A stretch of 64,000 nt of DNA from Gigaspora rosea. Lineage: Eukaryota > Glomeromycota > Glomeromycetes > Diversisporales > Gigasporaceae. Below are positions 1-12,662 of this stretch, in pieces; the first letter of the stretch is position 1, and each line of letters starts with the position of its first letter. The stretch lies in contig QKWP01000051.1 of the NCBI GenBank assembly GCA_003550325.1, positions 572,768-636,767 of the forward strand, given 5' to 3'. The position numbers were made by a program, and so were the translations under genes. The notes beneath the pieces were generated by a model. The model was not told the origin of the DNA and made no database searches. It saw only the letters and a list, made by a program, of their open reading frames with translations.

Positions 1-165
1 TATAGTACAACTTTACTAATACTTTTATAATCAAATCAGTGATGAAAGTATGATATTTGTGATCAGTATTGTTGTCATTAAGCCAAGTGTACTGGACAGT
101 GTGATCTATAGGACGACAGTCATTGGTCAAAGATTGGCTTGTCAGGACTACAGTCTAGTTGTCAG
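1..165 (+). repeat. dispersed repeat, copy at the window edge
   Basis: The sequence from the first base to about 165 is repeated almost base for base at 33718-33880, including the stretch around GTGTACTGGACAGTGTGATC. The left edge is cut by the window, so the full length is unknown. No coding sense was seen. Confidence 0.8.
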
Positions 166-1820
166 ACGCAAAATGTAACAAATGCAAAAAAGGGTAAAAA
201 TTGCTTAGGTCGCTCAATAGCAGAAGGGGTAATTCCAGTATAGATGAGCAGAACAATATATAGTATGTCGCGTCATTTCTGAATTTACTTTGATTCTGAA
301 TTGACACGTGTTATTTCTCGATTTTCACCGATCGTGAAATGACCAAGGTCAATTCGTGAGGCCACAGCAATGTAATAAACACTGATAATAATTGCGTAAT
401 ATAGTTTATTAATAATGACAATAAAAACTGCGAATTTTATTAATGACGATAATAATAATTATTAATAATTACATTGATATTTGCATTGATCTTTTCATTA
501 ATATTTCTAAAGATAATTCTTTTTTCTTTCATGCTTTATTATTATTTTTTTTTTATTCATTATATTCGAATCGATTTTTATCGCCTTGTATTACATATTT
601 TGTTCTTCAAAACTTTATTGATTCGCAAGGATATGGCTTAGTGCAGCTTGGGGATGCAAGTTTGTTATGTCGAAAATTTCATGAAATAATCTGTGCTACC
701 CACCAGTCTGAGAATGACGATCATGAAAAAACTGGAAAAAGGTAAATTTATGGTTTTTTTTTAAAAAAAAAAAAAAAAATTTGTAGTAATTATCTTCTTA
801 TTAGCTTCGGGTTAGACAAGACCTGACAGATTCCTGCGATGTGTTCTACGCGTGGATTACAAAAATTATTAATTACATTGCTAAAATATATATGAATATT
901 CGAATGTATTCTTTTAATGTATGAAAATTTGGCTAGCATTTAATATTTAGGCGAGCATATAGTAATTCATCTTTTTATTTATTTATTTATTTTTTAATTT
1001 TTTTACTTCATCATTATTATTATTATTATTTCTGAATTTTTTCGTTTTTTTTTTATTAATTGGTAAATAGATACCATTCTAAAATGGCCTCTCAATATTT
1101 GGTTTATTCTTAATTTACCGTAAAAAATTTTTGTTATAAATCGAACACAATACCGTTGATAATAACTTGCTCATCGATATGTTAGTCTTAACATTTTGTT
1201 CACGGGTTATATAACCAATAAAAAAAAGTTAAAGCACAATAATTTGATTATATTGATATATTAGTTTTAGCACATTGATCACATATAAAGCTTCTTTGTT
1301 TTGGTTTACAAACAAAAGTAAGATTTCCTGAATAGCCTACAAATTATTGAGCCATATGATAAATCATTTGTTGAACTGTTTGAATGATTACTAATAAATC
1401 AAGCCGGATCTTTTTTTTATTTAAGTCGAATGCCGAAAGGTATAAAGTTAATTCTTATCTGTTATATAAAACTTTTTTTTACTATGTATAAACTAAAGTA
1501 AATCTTTCTGAGTAGCCTATAAATAGATTACAGTACTACACATGCTTCGTGTAAACGGATCCATAATTAGCAGAGAGGTATACGTATAATAAAGTCTACA
1601 GATAAAAACCCAAAGAACATACATGATCTATGCCATCCAATAGTATGCAAAATTGTACATATTTAACCGCAAACCATATATTATGCACGATCTTGGTATA
1701 TTACAACCAATATCATTTAACTATCAAATATTAATTTTACTAAATTGTAATACCGGTATTTGACTTTTTTTTTTATTAAAAAAATTAAATGAAATAAAAT
1801 TAACTAATTACAATATACAA
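166..1820. other. A+T-rich intergenic stretch, nothing firm
   Basis: Contains poly-A/T tracts, TTTA runs near 970-1030 and no convincing gene. An open frame at 443-745 (+) starts with poly-Ile/Phe translated from A+T-rich DNA. Its last 50 residues look less biased and end just before an AGGTAAAT donor-like site, so a lost exon cannot be excluded, but I do not call it. Confidence 0.5.
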
Positions 1821-1822
1821 AA

Positions 1823-2776
1823 TTATAAAATAAACTGTTTGTTACATTCAGCTACTTTTTTATGATAAATAAAAGCCTTGTATTCATCATTTTCAACCCC
1901 GATTCCATAAAGATAACAATAACCAACATTTTTTATTGCACGAGAAAGTCCCATATCAGCAGCTTTTTTGTAATAAAAAAATGCTACAGCTTCATCTATT
2001 TCAATACCAATTCCATATTCATAACAATGTCCAACGTTATTTATTCCATAAGCACCACCCATATCGGCAGATTTTTGATAATATTCGAATGCCATATCTT
2101 CATCTTTTTCAACACCAATTCCATTTTCGTAACAAACACCAACATTATACAATCCATTAACAAAACCCATATCAGCGGATTTTTTATAATTAATAAATGC
2201 TTGATACTCATCCTTTTCAACTCAAACTCCCCGTTCATAACAGTAAGCAGTTTTATTTGCTCCTTTAATATGACCCATATAGGCTGCTTTTTGATAATGA
2301 ATAAATGTCTTGTGTTCGTCCTTGTCAACACCAATTCCTTTGCCATAACAAACACCAACACCATATATTCCTTCAACAAATTCCATATCAGCAGACTTTT
2401 GATAATAAATAAATGCCTTATGTTCATCCTTTTCAATCCATTTACCAAAACGATAACACCTTGCAAGAACAATTTGAACCATAGGATTGCTTTGATTATC
2501 CATGCACCAACTAATAATACTTTCAGGATTTTGCTTCTTATTTGCTAAAATTTGATCCAACGAATTTATGACTGAATTCATATTTTGACATATTAAAAGT
2601 TCTTCATTGTATTTATTATATAATTCTTTAACAATTTCGTTAAAAGAATTATTATTTTTTAAGTATAATTGGTTGAAATTATCAGTTATTTGGGTAGTTT
2701 CATTTGGCAAACTGATAATTTTTTCTGGGTAACCTGCAGTTAGATTATTTGACATTTTAATAAAAAAAAGATCCAT
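1823..2776 (-). pseudogene. Sel1-repeat protein interrupted by one in-frame TGA
   Basis: Reading from 2776 gives about 80 residues of non-repeat N-terminus and then six 36-residue Sel1 repeats with the motif GxGVEKDExKAFxYYQKSADMG. Sel1 repeats form alpha-solenoids that scaffold protein-protein contacts. The frame is stopped by TGA at 2222-2224, where other repeats have Gly in GIGVEKDE. The same frame then continues for three more good repeats to a stop at 1823-1825, so a single base change truncates the protein. The start could be Met1 or Met8 (MSNNLTAG). The N-terminal NLTAGYPEKIIS resembles the tail of a Glomeromycotina kinase domain, so this may be a truncated kinase-Sel1 gene (inference). 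Plus-strand frames here are antisense shadows. Confidence 0.75.
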
Positions 2777-2779
2777 ATT

Positions 2780-3155
2780 TAGCTATATATGACCATATGA
2801 CGAGCATAGGTCACTTTTGGTAAAGATCACCCACAAAAAATTTTCCAGCACGTGAGCAAACCATTTTACGCTAGAGTGTCCAGGATTATAGTGCGACATA
2901 CTGTATTTACGTATGAATTACTTTCATACAACATGTAGACAAAATTTGATTGGTTAAATAAATAAGGTGGCGGCGCGACGCTGTCACGCGAAACCAGGAA
3001 AGTAAATTTATGAGCAAACTCGATTAGATAATTCGAGCACTTTTAAGATTATACATCGTCTGAAGAAATTATAGGTAAAATTCGGAATCAGTTTTATTTT
3101 TCTTATGCTGAAAAAACTTTTAATTAGCTTTATTATAAGAAAGTCAAAGCTGGTT
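2780..3155. other. upstream region of the Sel1 gene, no gene seen
   Basis: Upstream flank of the minus-strand Sel1 gene. It includes a short G+C-richer patch near 2965-2995. I found no ORF, RNA gene or paired repeat. Confidence 0.4.
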
Positions 3156-3159
3156 AAAA

Positions 3160-3960
3160 TCTTAATAAGAAACGCATCGGCAAATGCAATGAGAAATTTA
3201 ATTTTTGTGTATCAAAATATTAGGTTAGAATTTAGTGTAAATAGTCTATATAAACTTGTGTAAGTTTTTTTTTTTTAGTTGATCTACTTATTACGGTAGA
3301 TTTATTCGTGTATATTAAAATTTTTTCTCTTGCTTGCTAAAGAATAATTTTACTCAAGTTTAAATCATCAGAAGCAACAAACTTTGGACATTCTTAAATG
3401 AATTTTAAGATCATTTATTTAAAGATTCTTTATATTTTCTTAATTTTTATATTTTCTTCATTTATTATTACTGTATTAGCTGTGAGTTAGATTGTATTGA
3501 AATTGTCATAATTTCTATTTGATTTACTGTAAAAATTCTATTACAAATTTTATGAGCTATTACGATTGCACAATATGTTGTTAAGTTAGGTTGTATTACT
3601 GATGCAGTGGCATACTGTATGTATTAAATGATTTATTATGAAAATTTTGTTATAAACTTGCTATCAAGATACACATTTTGCGTTGGAATTACAGTTGCTA
3701 ATTCTACAATACTATGATTTGCTATAAACATAAAAATAATGGCAATTGTGGTGCACATTATGCAATTAAGATCGAATTAGTTTTTATATTGAAATTACTA
3801 TAATATTTGCTGTAAAACATTTTGTTGCAAAACTTACTGATTATTGTGATGAATGACGGTATATGGTTAAGGTTTCAATCAGAAATTATTGCAAAAAATT
3901 TTGCTATGAAACTCATGTATGTGTTGAGTTAGTTTGAATCAGAATGTAATTTTAAAATTT
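3160..3960 (+). repeat. dispersed repeat family R1, copy 1
   Basis: A+T-rich repeat matching 32330-33420 in the same orientation and 13075-13640 inverted. Shared landmarks are a TTAGAATTTAGTGTA stretch, ATCATCAGAAGCAACAAACTTTGG-like text, and degenerate units built on 'attctaccatgatttactgtaaa'. No coding capacity was seen. The element class is unknown. Confidence 0.65.
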
Positions 3961-3974
3961 TTTGGTAAATTTAC

Positions 3975-4424
3975 CAGGCAGTTTGGTAAATTACCGGTAA
4001 ATTTACCATTAAAGATAGAGTTTGTATAATATAAATTTATCTAAAAAGTATATATACAAACTCAACTTATAAGTATATTTTTACAAAATACATTATTGAT
4101 TATTACATAATAGACAAAATTTTTTGTTTTAATTCTAATTTAAAATAAAATATTTATTATTAATTAAGATTAGTAAGTTATATGGCGAATTTTAACTTCA
4201 AAGCTGACACATTATTAAGAGTAATGCACATTATTTTATGATTAGTAAATATTTATTTATTTATTTACGATATGCATATTACATAAATGCAAAATAAATT
4301 TTTGAGATTGATTAGACTTAATATTTTTTAATATATGTATAAGGGTAAGTTTACCTCATCTTTGGCAAATTACCTAGTAAATTACCGTAATTTACCGATG
4401 GTAATTTACCACCTAACAACCTGG
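3975..4424. mobile_element. MITE with GGTAAATTTACC-rich inverted ends
   Basis: The left end reads CCAGGCAGTTTGGTAAATTA and the right end is its imperfect complement (TAATTTACCACCTAACAACC then TGG). The interior is A+T-rich and non-coding. No clean target duplication is visible. Its right end coincides with the left breakpoint of segmental duplication copy A. Confidence 0.55.
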
Positions 4425-4559
4425 CTATAATACATGTTGAAAAGATGACCTCTAGCATTCTTGTTAATAAAATTTTTCCATGAAAACGTAGATTATTAAT
4501 TTCACTAAGAATGCCCATCTAAGCAATTAAATCTTCTTCATTTGCATAAAGTTAAATGC

Positions 4560-5325
4560 ATCTAATTAAGCCTTTTGAATTTATAAATTCTCTAGAAATA
4601 TTTGCAAACGTGTACACCTCAAGTTATTAAGCAAAACTTAATCGTACTCATCCTTTTCTGTATAGCTTAACTTCAGATATAATTTTTTTATGACCAAAAT
4701 TTGCGATAACGCAACCCTCAGAATGCGCACCAATAGAACTTTTTTAATATTTCATCTATAAGTTCTTGGAAAATATTCCATGAAACCTAGCGTACTGATA
4801 TTGTTTCATCATCAAAACTTCTTGAAACAATAATTTCAACCGTATCCCAAATAATACCATAACTGCTATAGAGAATACTGTGACACCCCTCTTGAAACGA
4901 TTCTCCAAATGTTTACAGTTGATATAAAACTATTTTTCATCGTTGTGTTTTCTACATGCATTGAAAGCACATGAGACTCTTCTTCTTTTAATTGAACACC
5001 TTAATCGGGTAGAGAAAAATACAAGGAATAATGTTGAAAAAACACCATAACTGAAATATCATACTTTTCCATTTTTCCCAATATGATAAATCGAGTTCAC
5101 CATTTCCATCCTTAGGATCTTTGAAGTTATTGAAACGCAATTCGAAAATACAATTATAACAAGTAAGAAAATGTCTACATCAAACTGATGATCGAGGAGA
5201 CAGCAAAAGTCATCACGAATGTATTGCCAGGGGTTATCCATATGCTTGCCTGCCAACCTACAATGCTCACTATAATATTTCCTTAAATCATTAGTTTCGC
5301 AAACTGGATATATAAAACTTAAGTT
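4560..5325 (-). pseudogene. decayed alpha/beta-hydrolase-like gene (copy A)
   Basis: Conceptual translation from 5325 gives a continuous frame (YPVCETNDLRKYYSEHC, then MDNPWQYIRDDFCCLLDHQF) with one hydrophobic, membrane-like segment, ending in a stop at 5059. Past that stop and further frame changes the same strand encodes HLENRFKRGV, DTVEIIVSRSFDDET and AHSEGCVIAN. AHSEG resembles the nucleophile elbow G/A-H-S-x-G of serine hydrolases and lipases, with Ser as the catalytic base-activated residue. The reading-frame breaks make this a pseudogene. Copy B at 49040-49785 retains the same order of segments. The family call rests on one motif and overall feel, so it is tentative. An AAAG acceptor-like site just upstream suggests missing 5' exons. 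Confidence 0.4.
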
Positions 5326-8188
5326 CTTTGCTTTTTTTTTTTTTTTAACTTAACGTAAAGTTTAATCTTTCAATAATATGAAATGAAATTTTCTTTTATT
5401 TCTATCCAAATTTCAAAGAATCTGAATTTTTTCATTTTGATGAATTTATAAAATTAAAAATTCTCAATTAATAAAGGTTAATTAACTCATTTGGAGATAA
5501 GTAAATATGTCATTGTAATAGCGGCTAATTTCAATAAAATAGCAAAAATTGCGATCGTTAAATCATTAATTCAATTCAATTTTTTTTTAATTGATTGTAA
5601 TTGTTTATTGCGTATAATTCATTTTAAATGCAATTAATTTTCGTTACCACTGTTTACAAGTATTAGGGTAAGGGAGCGAAGTAAATTAATTAATAATAAT
5701 ACGAAATAATTACTCAGCAAAAGCGAATGTAGCAATGATTTGCTAATAATGAGGTAATAGGGACGATAAAAGAAATACTCATTGTGGTAATATTAATAAA
5801 AGAAATAACAAATTGAAAATTTTAGCGTTATAAACTTAAAATTTATTTCTTTTATTAGGAACGTTGATCAAAACCCCTAATCCCCTACAGATGTTCGGTA
5901 CGTGATACTTTTTAACGTTTTACGTTTTCCTAGTCAAAATAGGATTTTAATATATTCATTACTTACGTACGTTCGTCATATAATTTATTACTGGTCAGCA
6001 ATATAACCAAAATTATACCGGTCAACATCAGCACCTTGCTTTAACCTATTAACACAGATTTTATTTGATAATACATTTAGCTCCTTATAGCCTTTGATCG
6101 CTTTATATCCACTGATCACACTTTAAACCTCTCTCTACATCATTTTAGTTCATTCAAAGAACCATGGCCATAATTAATAAGTTCTAATTTAGTGAAATGG
6201 CTTCAAGTTTCGTTATTACATCATGCATATTGCGGTGTCCCAACTATTTAGAACAATCCAATTATTAGCATAAAATTCAAGTTTTGCAATAATCTTCGTA
6301 TGCGCATTTTTATAAAATTTATAACTGATAATTACATTAAAAAACTTTTTTTATAAAAAATTACTGTACTATAATTCTAAAGGTCATTGTTACAGTATAA
6401 AAATTATATAACCATGACTACATTCCTGGTTCTAATGCGACAGCATGTTTATGAAAATAATAAAAACATGATAGATGTCGTCAATAAATTCAAAAGTACG
6501 ATTTTTTGTTTGTGTTTTAATAATATTTGCTATTTGATGAAAATACATCCACAATTATAGATATAATTTACGAATATTAAATTTTATATAGAGTACACAT
6601 TATTTTAAGGCGTCATTTTAATGCCATATCTGTTGTTAAGCAACAATAAAATAAATATTATAATCTTAAAGCTAATTATTTATGAATTTAGAGCTAATTA
6701 GTTAAGAAATTAAGGATAATGATTATGAACTTTAAGCTAATTATTTATGACGCAAGAGCGCTAACGATCATCGCCCTAAATACCCTAAATGCGATTTCTT
6801 GTGATCGGATAGTGACCAAAAGGATTATGACTAATTTAAACTATTAAAATTGTATTTTTTTTTTAAAAAAAAAATATCAATTGTAAAATGGTTATTTGCA
6901 CAAATTATTATTCTTGAGAGCTTGTCAACGAAACGACAAATCGAACTTTATTACGATATCAAGTAACAATCACATTATAAAATTAAATTTAGCAAGTTAG
7001 AACAAATTAAACCAATATTAAAATTTTAATAATATGTAAGAAATTGCAAAACATGGTTTTCTTATAAAATGCATCAATGAAAATATTGTCAGTTTCAACA
7101 AAAAAAAATGGAAGGTATCATTTATTTTGCAAACAAACTTAATAGTGACGAGTGATTCAAAAAATAACACGATGTCATTGACACATACAGATAAGCAACT
7201 AATGGAACCATTATATGGCACCTTTTGAATGATATCAATGAATTTTATTCTTGTATATTTTATATTTTCTTATAATATTAGAGAGGTAAATTGTGATTGA
7301 TATCTTATAATATTTTTTGAATTATGTAAAATATATTTATTTAACATCTAAATTTGTATAGATCGTAAAAAAAAAATTGGACTAGTATAATAAATCATTT
7401 TTTAATATACTATTAAATAATTCGTTTGATTTTATTAATACTGTACATAAATACAATACAGTACTTAATAATCCCACTATTAAAGCATAATTTAGCAAAT
7501 ATATAGTAATAATACAAATAAAAAACATAAATTCTTAATATACATAATAATATTACCGTTGTTACTATAGAAATAACTCTACGGCTTAAAATCACGGCAT
7601 TTCCTTATTTTACATCGACCTTATGATCATCATTTTCCTTTACATAATAATTAATTGATGCTTCCAATCGTCCTTTTGCTAATTTTATCCTTCATCCCTT
7701 TCCTATTTTGTATATCTATGTTATTACCTTATATAGTTCTTTTCTTATTACTATCTATAGATATCCCGTAGATATGTATAATTACCAAACCCGAATTCCA
7801 TACTAAACCAATCTACGACGCTTAGTAATATCGGAAGGACATTGATCCGACAATAGGATAGTTTAATTATTTATGTATATCGAATATGTATATAAGTCCG
7901 ATGTATTCGCTCTTCATATATCTTCAGTGAAGTATCATTAGGTTATAACGTTATTAGAAGACGATTAGATATTATCTTAATGATTCTTCCTTTATAATAA
8001 AGACTCCTTAATGAATGTTTGTTATATCGTATCTCATGTCTTTCATTTATCTCTCTCCTTGAACCCCGATTGTTATATTTATAAACTCGATCCTATGTAT
8101 TCCTTCTCTTGTTCATCTATCGCTGATCTAAATCTGGCCTTCTAATCTGACGCTCTCCCGATTCGATAATGACACCGTAATTGATTTG

Positions 8189-10211
8189 TTAAATATTATC
8201 CGGAACTTCTATAATACTCATAGTTTTACTACCTTTCAGTTTTAATAGACTTTGGTTGATTTCTGTTATATTATACGCTTTACTTGTATATATATTATTT
8301 TCTTTAATTGCTGACAATTTTAAAAATTGACTTTTAATTGTATTTTTGACTTTACTTACAATAATATTTTTCCGCATATTTTTATTTTTGACTTCACTTA
8401 CAATAATATCTTTCCATATATTTTTATCTTTGACTTCACTTTCAATAAAATTTAACCATTCATTAAGTTTAATAATTATTTCACTAGATGTTGGACGTTT
8501 TTCTGGATCAGAATCCATACATTGATTTGCTAATTCAATATAACAATCAGGAATTCCTGGTCCAAATTTTGGTCGTAGTCCATTACAAATCATAATTGCA
8601 AGATTGTTGTCAAATTTATAATTATTAAAAGGTCTTTGACCAGTTGTTATTTCTGTCATGATTATTCCGAATGAATAAATATCTGAAGCTTTAGTATATG
8701 GTTGTTTTTGAAAGAGCTCCGGTGCAATATAAGGTAAAACTCCATGAATACGTTCTTCTTGTTCCATTTCATTAAGCGGTTTTGATAAACCTAGATCAGT
8801 GATATATGCTTCATAATCTTCTTTCAACAGGATATTTCCAGGATGAATATCTCGATGTAAATATTCTTTAGAATGAATATGATCAAGATTAGTTATAATG
8901 TCATAGAGTATCTTTAATTTGAGTTTCCATTTAAATTTAAGGATATTGACAAGATTTTTGCTCAATGAACCGTATTTTGCATAACTAAGCACTAAAATGT
9001 AATCTTTTGTTTTTTCATCTCTTGATATTCCTAAATATTGATCTAAATTATGGCAAGCTTTCAACTAAAAAACAAAAATAAATTATATATTTAATCAAAT
9101 ATAATTTTTAATAATAAAAATAATATTCAAATATATTAATATAAACCTCTTTTATAAATGGTTCTCTATTTTTATTGGAATCTTTTACAAGCTTAATTGC
9201 CACTTCTTCATATGAACCATGGTTATTTAAATATTTTGTTTTGAAAACTGTAGAAAAGGCTCCTTTACCTATTTCTTTAATATTTTCAAAATTTTCAAAT
9301 GATATCCAATGAAAATATTCTTTCTTTTTTTCAATACTATTTTGTTCATTAATAGCGGATTTTAAATACCATTCAAAAGCAATATCTATATTCTTTTCAA
9401 CAACAATTCCATTTTGATAAAATTCGCCAACCATGTACATTCCATTAGCACATCCCATCTCTGCTGATTTTTTATAATAGTCGAACGCTTTACATTTATC
9501 TTTTATAACTCCCTCTCTATAATGATAACAATATCCTACAGAATACATCCCAATAGCATATCCCATATCTGCAGATTTTTTATAAAATTCAAATGCTTTA
9601 TATTTATCTTCTTTAACTCCAATTTCATATGCATAGCAATAACCGACATCATGTGTTCCAATAACATCACCCATATCAGCAGATTTTTGACAATATTCGA
9701 ATGCTTTATTTTCATTCTTTTCGACTTCGATTCCAGTTTCATAATAATATCCAACTACTCCTATTCCTTTAACATCTCCCATCTCCGCAGAATTTAGAAA
9801 ATATTTGAATGCTTTTTTCATGTCCTTTTTTACTCCAATTCCTGCATAATAACATACACCAATTGCAAATATATCTCCCATTTTTGCAGCTTTTTGGAAA
9901 TACATGTCTGCTTTACGATTATTCACTTCAACTCCGATTCCACAAAAATAACAATACCCAACATTACACGTTCCAGCTGCATCACCCATTTCTGCTGATT
10001 TTAGGTAATAAACAAAAGCCTTACGTAAATCCCTTTCAACTCCGATTCCAAGATAATAACAATTTCCAACATTACACGTTCCAGCGGCGTTCCCCATCTC
10101 ATCTTCTTTAAGATATAATTCAAATGTCTTACGTTCATCCTTCTCTATGCCAATACCTTTTTGATTATTTTTAGCAAGCTTATTAATTCCTGACGATGTC
10201 AATTGGTCCAT
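8189..10211 (-). CDS. Sel1-repeat / tyrosine-kinase-like protein kinase (copy A, two exons)
   Basis: Exon 1 runs 10211-9147, the intron is 9146-9065 (82 bp, GT...TAG) and exon 2 is 9064-8189. Together they encode about 646 residues. Residues 20-300 hold about eight Sel1 repeats (GIGVEKD, KAFEYCQKSADMG). A kinase domain follows: glycine loop GKGAFSTV at 315-322, VAIK lysine near 340, catalytic loop HRDIHPGN from about 425, DLG in place of DFG near 445, and IAPE near 469. The core residues for ATP and Mg binding are present, so it is probably active on Ser/Thr (inference). After the kinase lies a short repeated tail (SEVKNKNM-type units). The intron splits the N-lobe between the VAIK lysine and the hinge. 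The start MDQLTSSG is conserved in copy B. Role: Sel1 scaffold coupled to a kinase in a lineage-expanded signalling family; substrate unknown. Confidence 0.88.
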
Positions 10212-11940
10212 GTTGATGGTTTAAACATGAAAATTATCAGTATGTCAATTTGAATTTAAAGTTCAAACTATAAATTTTTTTTTAAGTAGAGTAATACAAT
10301 CTATTAAATTTGTTTAACAATTCGCATATCAATACGGATTGCACTTCACACAAATCATTAATCATATGGTTTACACAAATCTAGAACTTGCACTAATTAG
10401 ATTATGGTGTGCCACAATGGGTTTCATATGGACTAATTAAACAAAACTATGTCGGTTACATTGATCATTTTATTAATCGAATATAATTTTACTTTACTTA
10501 ATTACAAATAAAAGTGCAAAATTTCAAAGTTGTCACACACAAATATTGCATTATTTTTCAGCTTTTTTATTTTTTTTTAACGAAATTATTCGTCAGAACT
10601 GTTCAAAATTAATAATTTCTGATTTATATGTTTAAATAATTTTTTCGTCATAATTATGAATTTCAAGTATTCTATTAGACGAATGCTCAGAGCCCACATA
10701 TATTAATAGAGAAAAAAACAAAAACATGGTTTTATTCTAGACTTTATATAAATCACTAGTGAAAATTCCAGGTAATTTAGCGCTTAAATAATAAGCTCAT
10801 ACTTTTTAAATTCTGTATCTAAAATATCTATTTCATATAAGTTTAATAATATCTGATAGATTAAAGCATAAATTATAACTTCTCTTGATTGGCTCAACAT
10901 GATGTGTGTGGTGCCGGTGTAAGGTATATAAGTAATTAGTAATAATATAACAAAAATCTTCAATATGATAAATCAAATAGTTTGTTGACATAGTTTTGAT
11001 TAATTAGTCCGTGTGACAACTCAATAGTATGTGGTGTAGAAATAATATGAAATTACTAATATTTGATTTTAGTAAAAAACCAGCTCCTGAAATGTTAGAA
11101 GGGAATTAATTAAGTTGATTAATGCAGAAAAATGGGTTGATTGATTTAGATAAAAAAAAAAAAAATCAATAGTAGGAATAGAAATATGCTTAAGACTATG
11201 ATTGTTAATTATTGTCGTGGATCATAATGAAATTGGATTAAATGAAATGTGGGTTTCTATTTAAAATGAATATATAGAAACCAGTATAGTATAGCTTGTC
11301 TAATGAGTAGTAACCTTGGTACATTATGCATAGTAAATATACCGAAAGTATAACTTTTTGTATATAAATTATACTGCATGTATATATTTATTTACATAGT
11401 GTATATATCTTGAATCATGATTTTTTTACATTTCTATGTATAACTGCAGTACATTCATGAAATAATTTAAATGTTAAATTTAATATTCTATATTTTTTTC
11501 GAATTTTTTAATTCAATAATTTGATTGGTCATCACTTATAGGGTCTTTCGTAAGTGATCTGAGGTTTGTGTAACCAAGAACAGAAGTTTTACCCAAGTAT
11601 ACATACCAGAGTATTACCTCCCGGGTAGCTCTAGTTATTACTTTGTTATTCGGTTACCCCGGGTAACCCAAGTAATGCTTGACTCGGGTATAGCCTTTAA
11701 GAATCGGATTTGGTTTACCGGAACAATCAGATACACAAAGAAATTATTGTAAAGTTTCTAAATTGCAAATTCTATTAACATCTAAATATGAGTTTTTCGA
11801 TAAGCACTAAATTATTTGATGGGAAAAACTTCTAACCAAAATTCATTATATAGAAGTTACTTATTAGATAAGAAAGTATTTAACACTTTTTTTGTCAAGA
11901 AATTTCAAATAAAAATTTTCAGAAACGAACGATAATAATA
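10212..11940. other. 5' flank of the Sel1-kinase gene, no further gene
   Basis: The flank is shared with copy B up to about 11500, so any promoter was duplicated with the gene. A run CCAGTATAGTATAG near 11280 is the uninterrupted form of the site that in copy B carries a 253-bp MITE. From 11560 to 11700 there are palindromic ACCCGGGTAAC-type stretches without coding sense. Confidence 0.6.
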
Positions 11941-11943
11941 AGT

Positions 11944-12168
11944 GTGGCAGCTTATGCTGAAATCGGCTTATGCTGAAAATTTAAGTTATTTTATTATGAA
12001 ATTATAAAATTTTAGAGGGCTTTTTCAAGGGTATTGTTTTATATAGTTTGGTTAGGGTTTAGAGTTAGGGTTATTAACAAAAGAGTATATGTGGATTTTA
12101 GTAGGTATTATAGATTTAAATAGAGACCCCGGATTTCAGCATAAGCCAATTTTAGCATAAGCCGCCAC
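11944..12168. mobile_element. 225-bp MITE with long inverted ends
   Basis: The ends are imperfect inverted repeats of about 37 bp (left GTGGCAGCTTATGCTGAAAT, then a second GGCTTATGCTGAAA). They are flanked on both sides by AATAAGT (11937-11943 and 12169-12175), a 7-bp direct repeat taken as the target duplication. The interior includes telomere-like GGTTAGGGTT. Superfamily not resolved. Confidence 0.75.
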
Positions 12169-12410
12169 AATAAGTAAAATCAAAAATGTGTTCTCATAAA
12201 TTCAGGGACAAACTAAAAATTTACTTGTTCCCGAAATCCTTTCGGTTTTGTCTAATGAATCATTTAACTCCGGAATTACAATGCTATTTTCGGACTGAAA
12301 TTTCGAAGACAGAAATGTGGTTTCCGATGAGTTAGGTGGCTTTAGGATGAAGTCGAAGAGATTTCCGTTATCCAAAATTGTTATCCGGATAATCCTAGCT
12401 GGGTCTAAGC

Positions 12411-12662
12411 TAGAGTTGGGTAACGAAACCCGAGACTATATATAAAATCCCGAAACCTTTCCCGAAACCCCGAAACCTTTTCTGAACTTTATACTATACT
12501 GAAAGGGTTAGAATTTTAATTTTAGACTTTAAGACATAAAGTACATGATAATTAGATTGCATTTCAGAAATATTTTGGTTACTTTATAGTAAATGTGCAT
12601 TAGTTATTAACATTCTAATTTGAAGGTTTCGGAAAGGTTTCGGGTTTCGGGTCACAACTCTA
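12411..12662. mobile_element. 252-bp hAT-type MITE, perfect 8-bp TSD
   Basis: The inverted ends TAGAGTTGGGTAACGAAACC and TAGAGTTGTGACCCGAAACC fit the hAT end rule YARNG. A perfect 8-bp target duplication GTCTAAGC lies at 12403-12410 and 12663-12670. There is no coding capacity, so it depended on a transposase elsewhere. Confidence 0.9.

Larger units (their letters stand above)
4425..11500 (+). repeat. segmental duplication, copy A (mate 48919-55670)
   Basis: About 7 kb that aligns along its whole length, coding and non-coding, with 48919-55670 in the same orientation 44 kb away. It begins at 'ggctataatacatgttgaaa' and fades after 11500. Many small indels separate the copies, so the event is not recent. 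It carries the hydrolase-like remnant and the Sel1-kinase gene. Between them (5330-8190) I see only A+T-rich spacer, with a 67-codon open frame at 7018-7221 (minus) that is also open in copy B but is low-complexity. Confidence 0.9.

Noticed and set aside
443..745. 100-codon plus-strand frame
   Set aside because: The N-terminal half is poly-Ile/Phe from A+T-rich DNA, with no family resemblance or paralogue; kept only as a note.
1862..2548. 228-codon plus-strand frame over the Sel1 gene
   Set aside because: Antisense shadow; its periodicity mirrors the 108-bp Sel1 repeats. The same applies to 9522-10111 and 53762-54058.
7018..7221. 67-codon minus-strand frame also open in copy B (51553-51765)
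   Set aside because: Conserved only because the block is duplicated; low-complexity Phe/Leu/Ile composition and differing ends.
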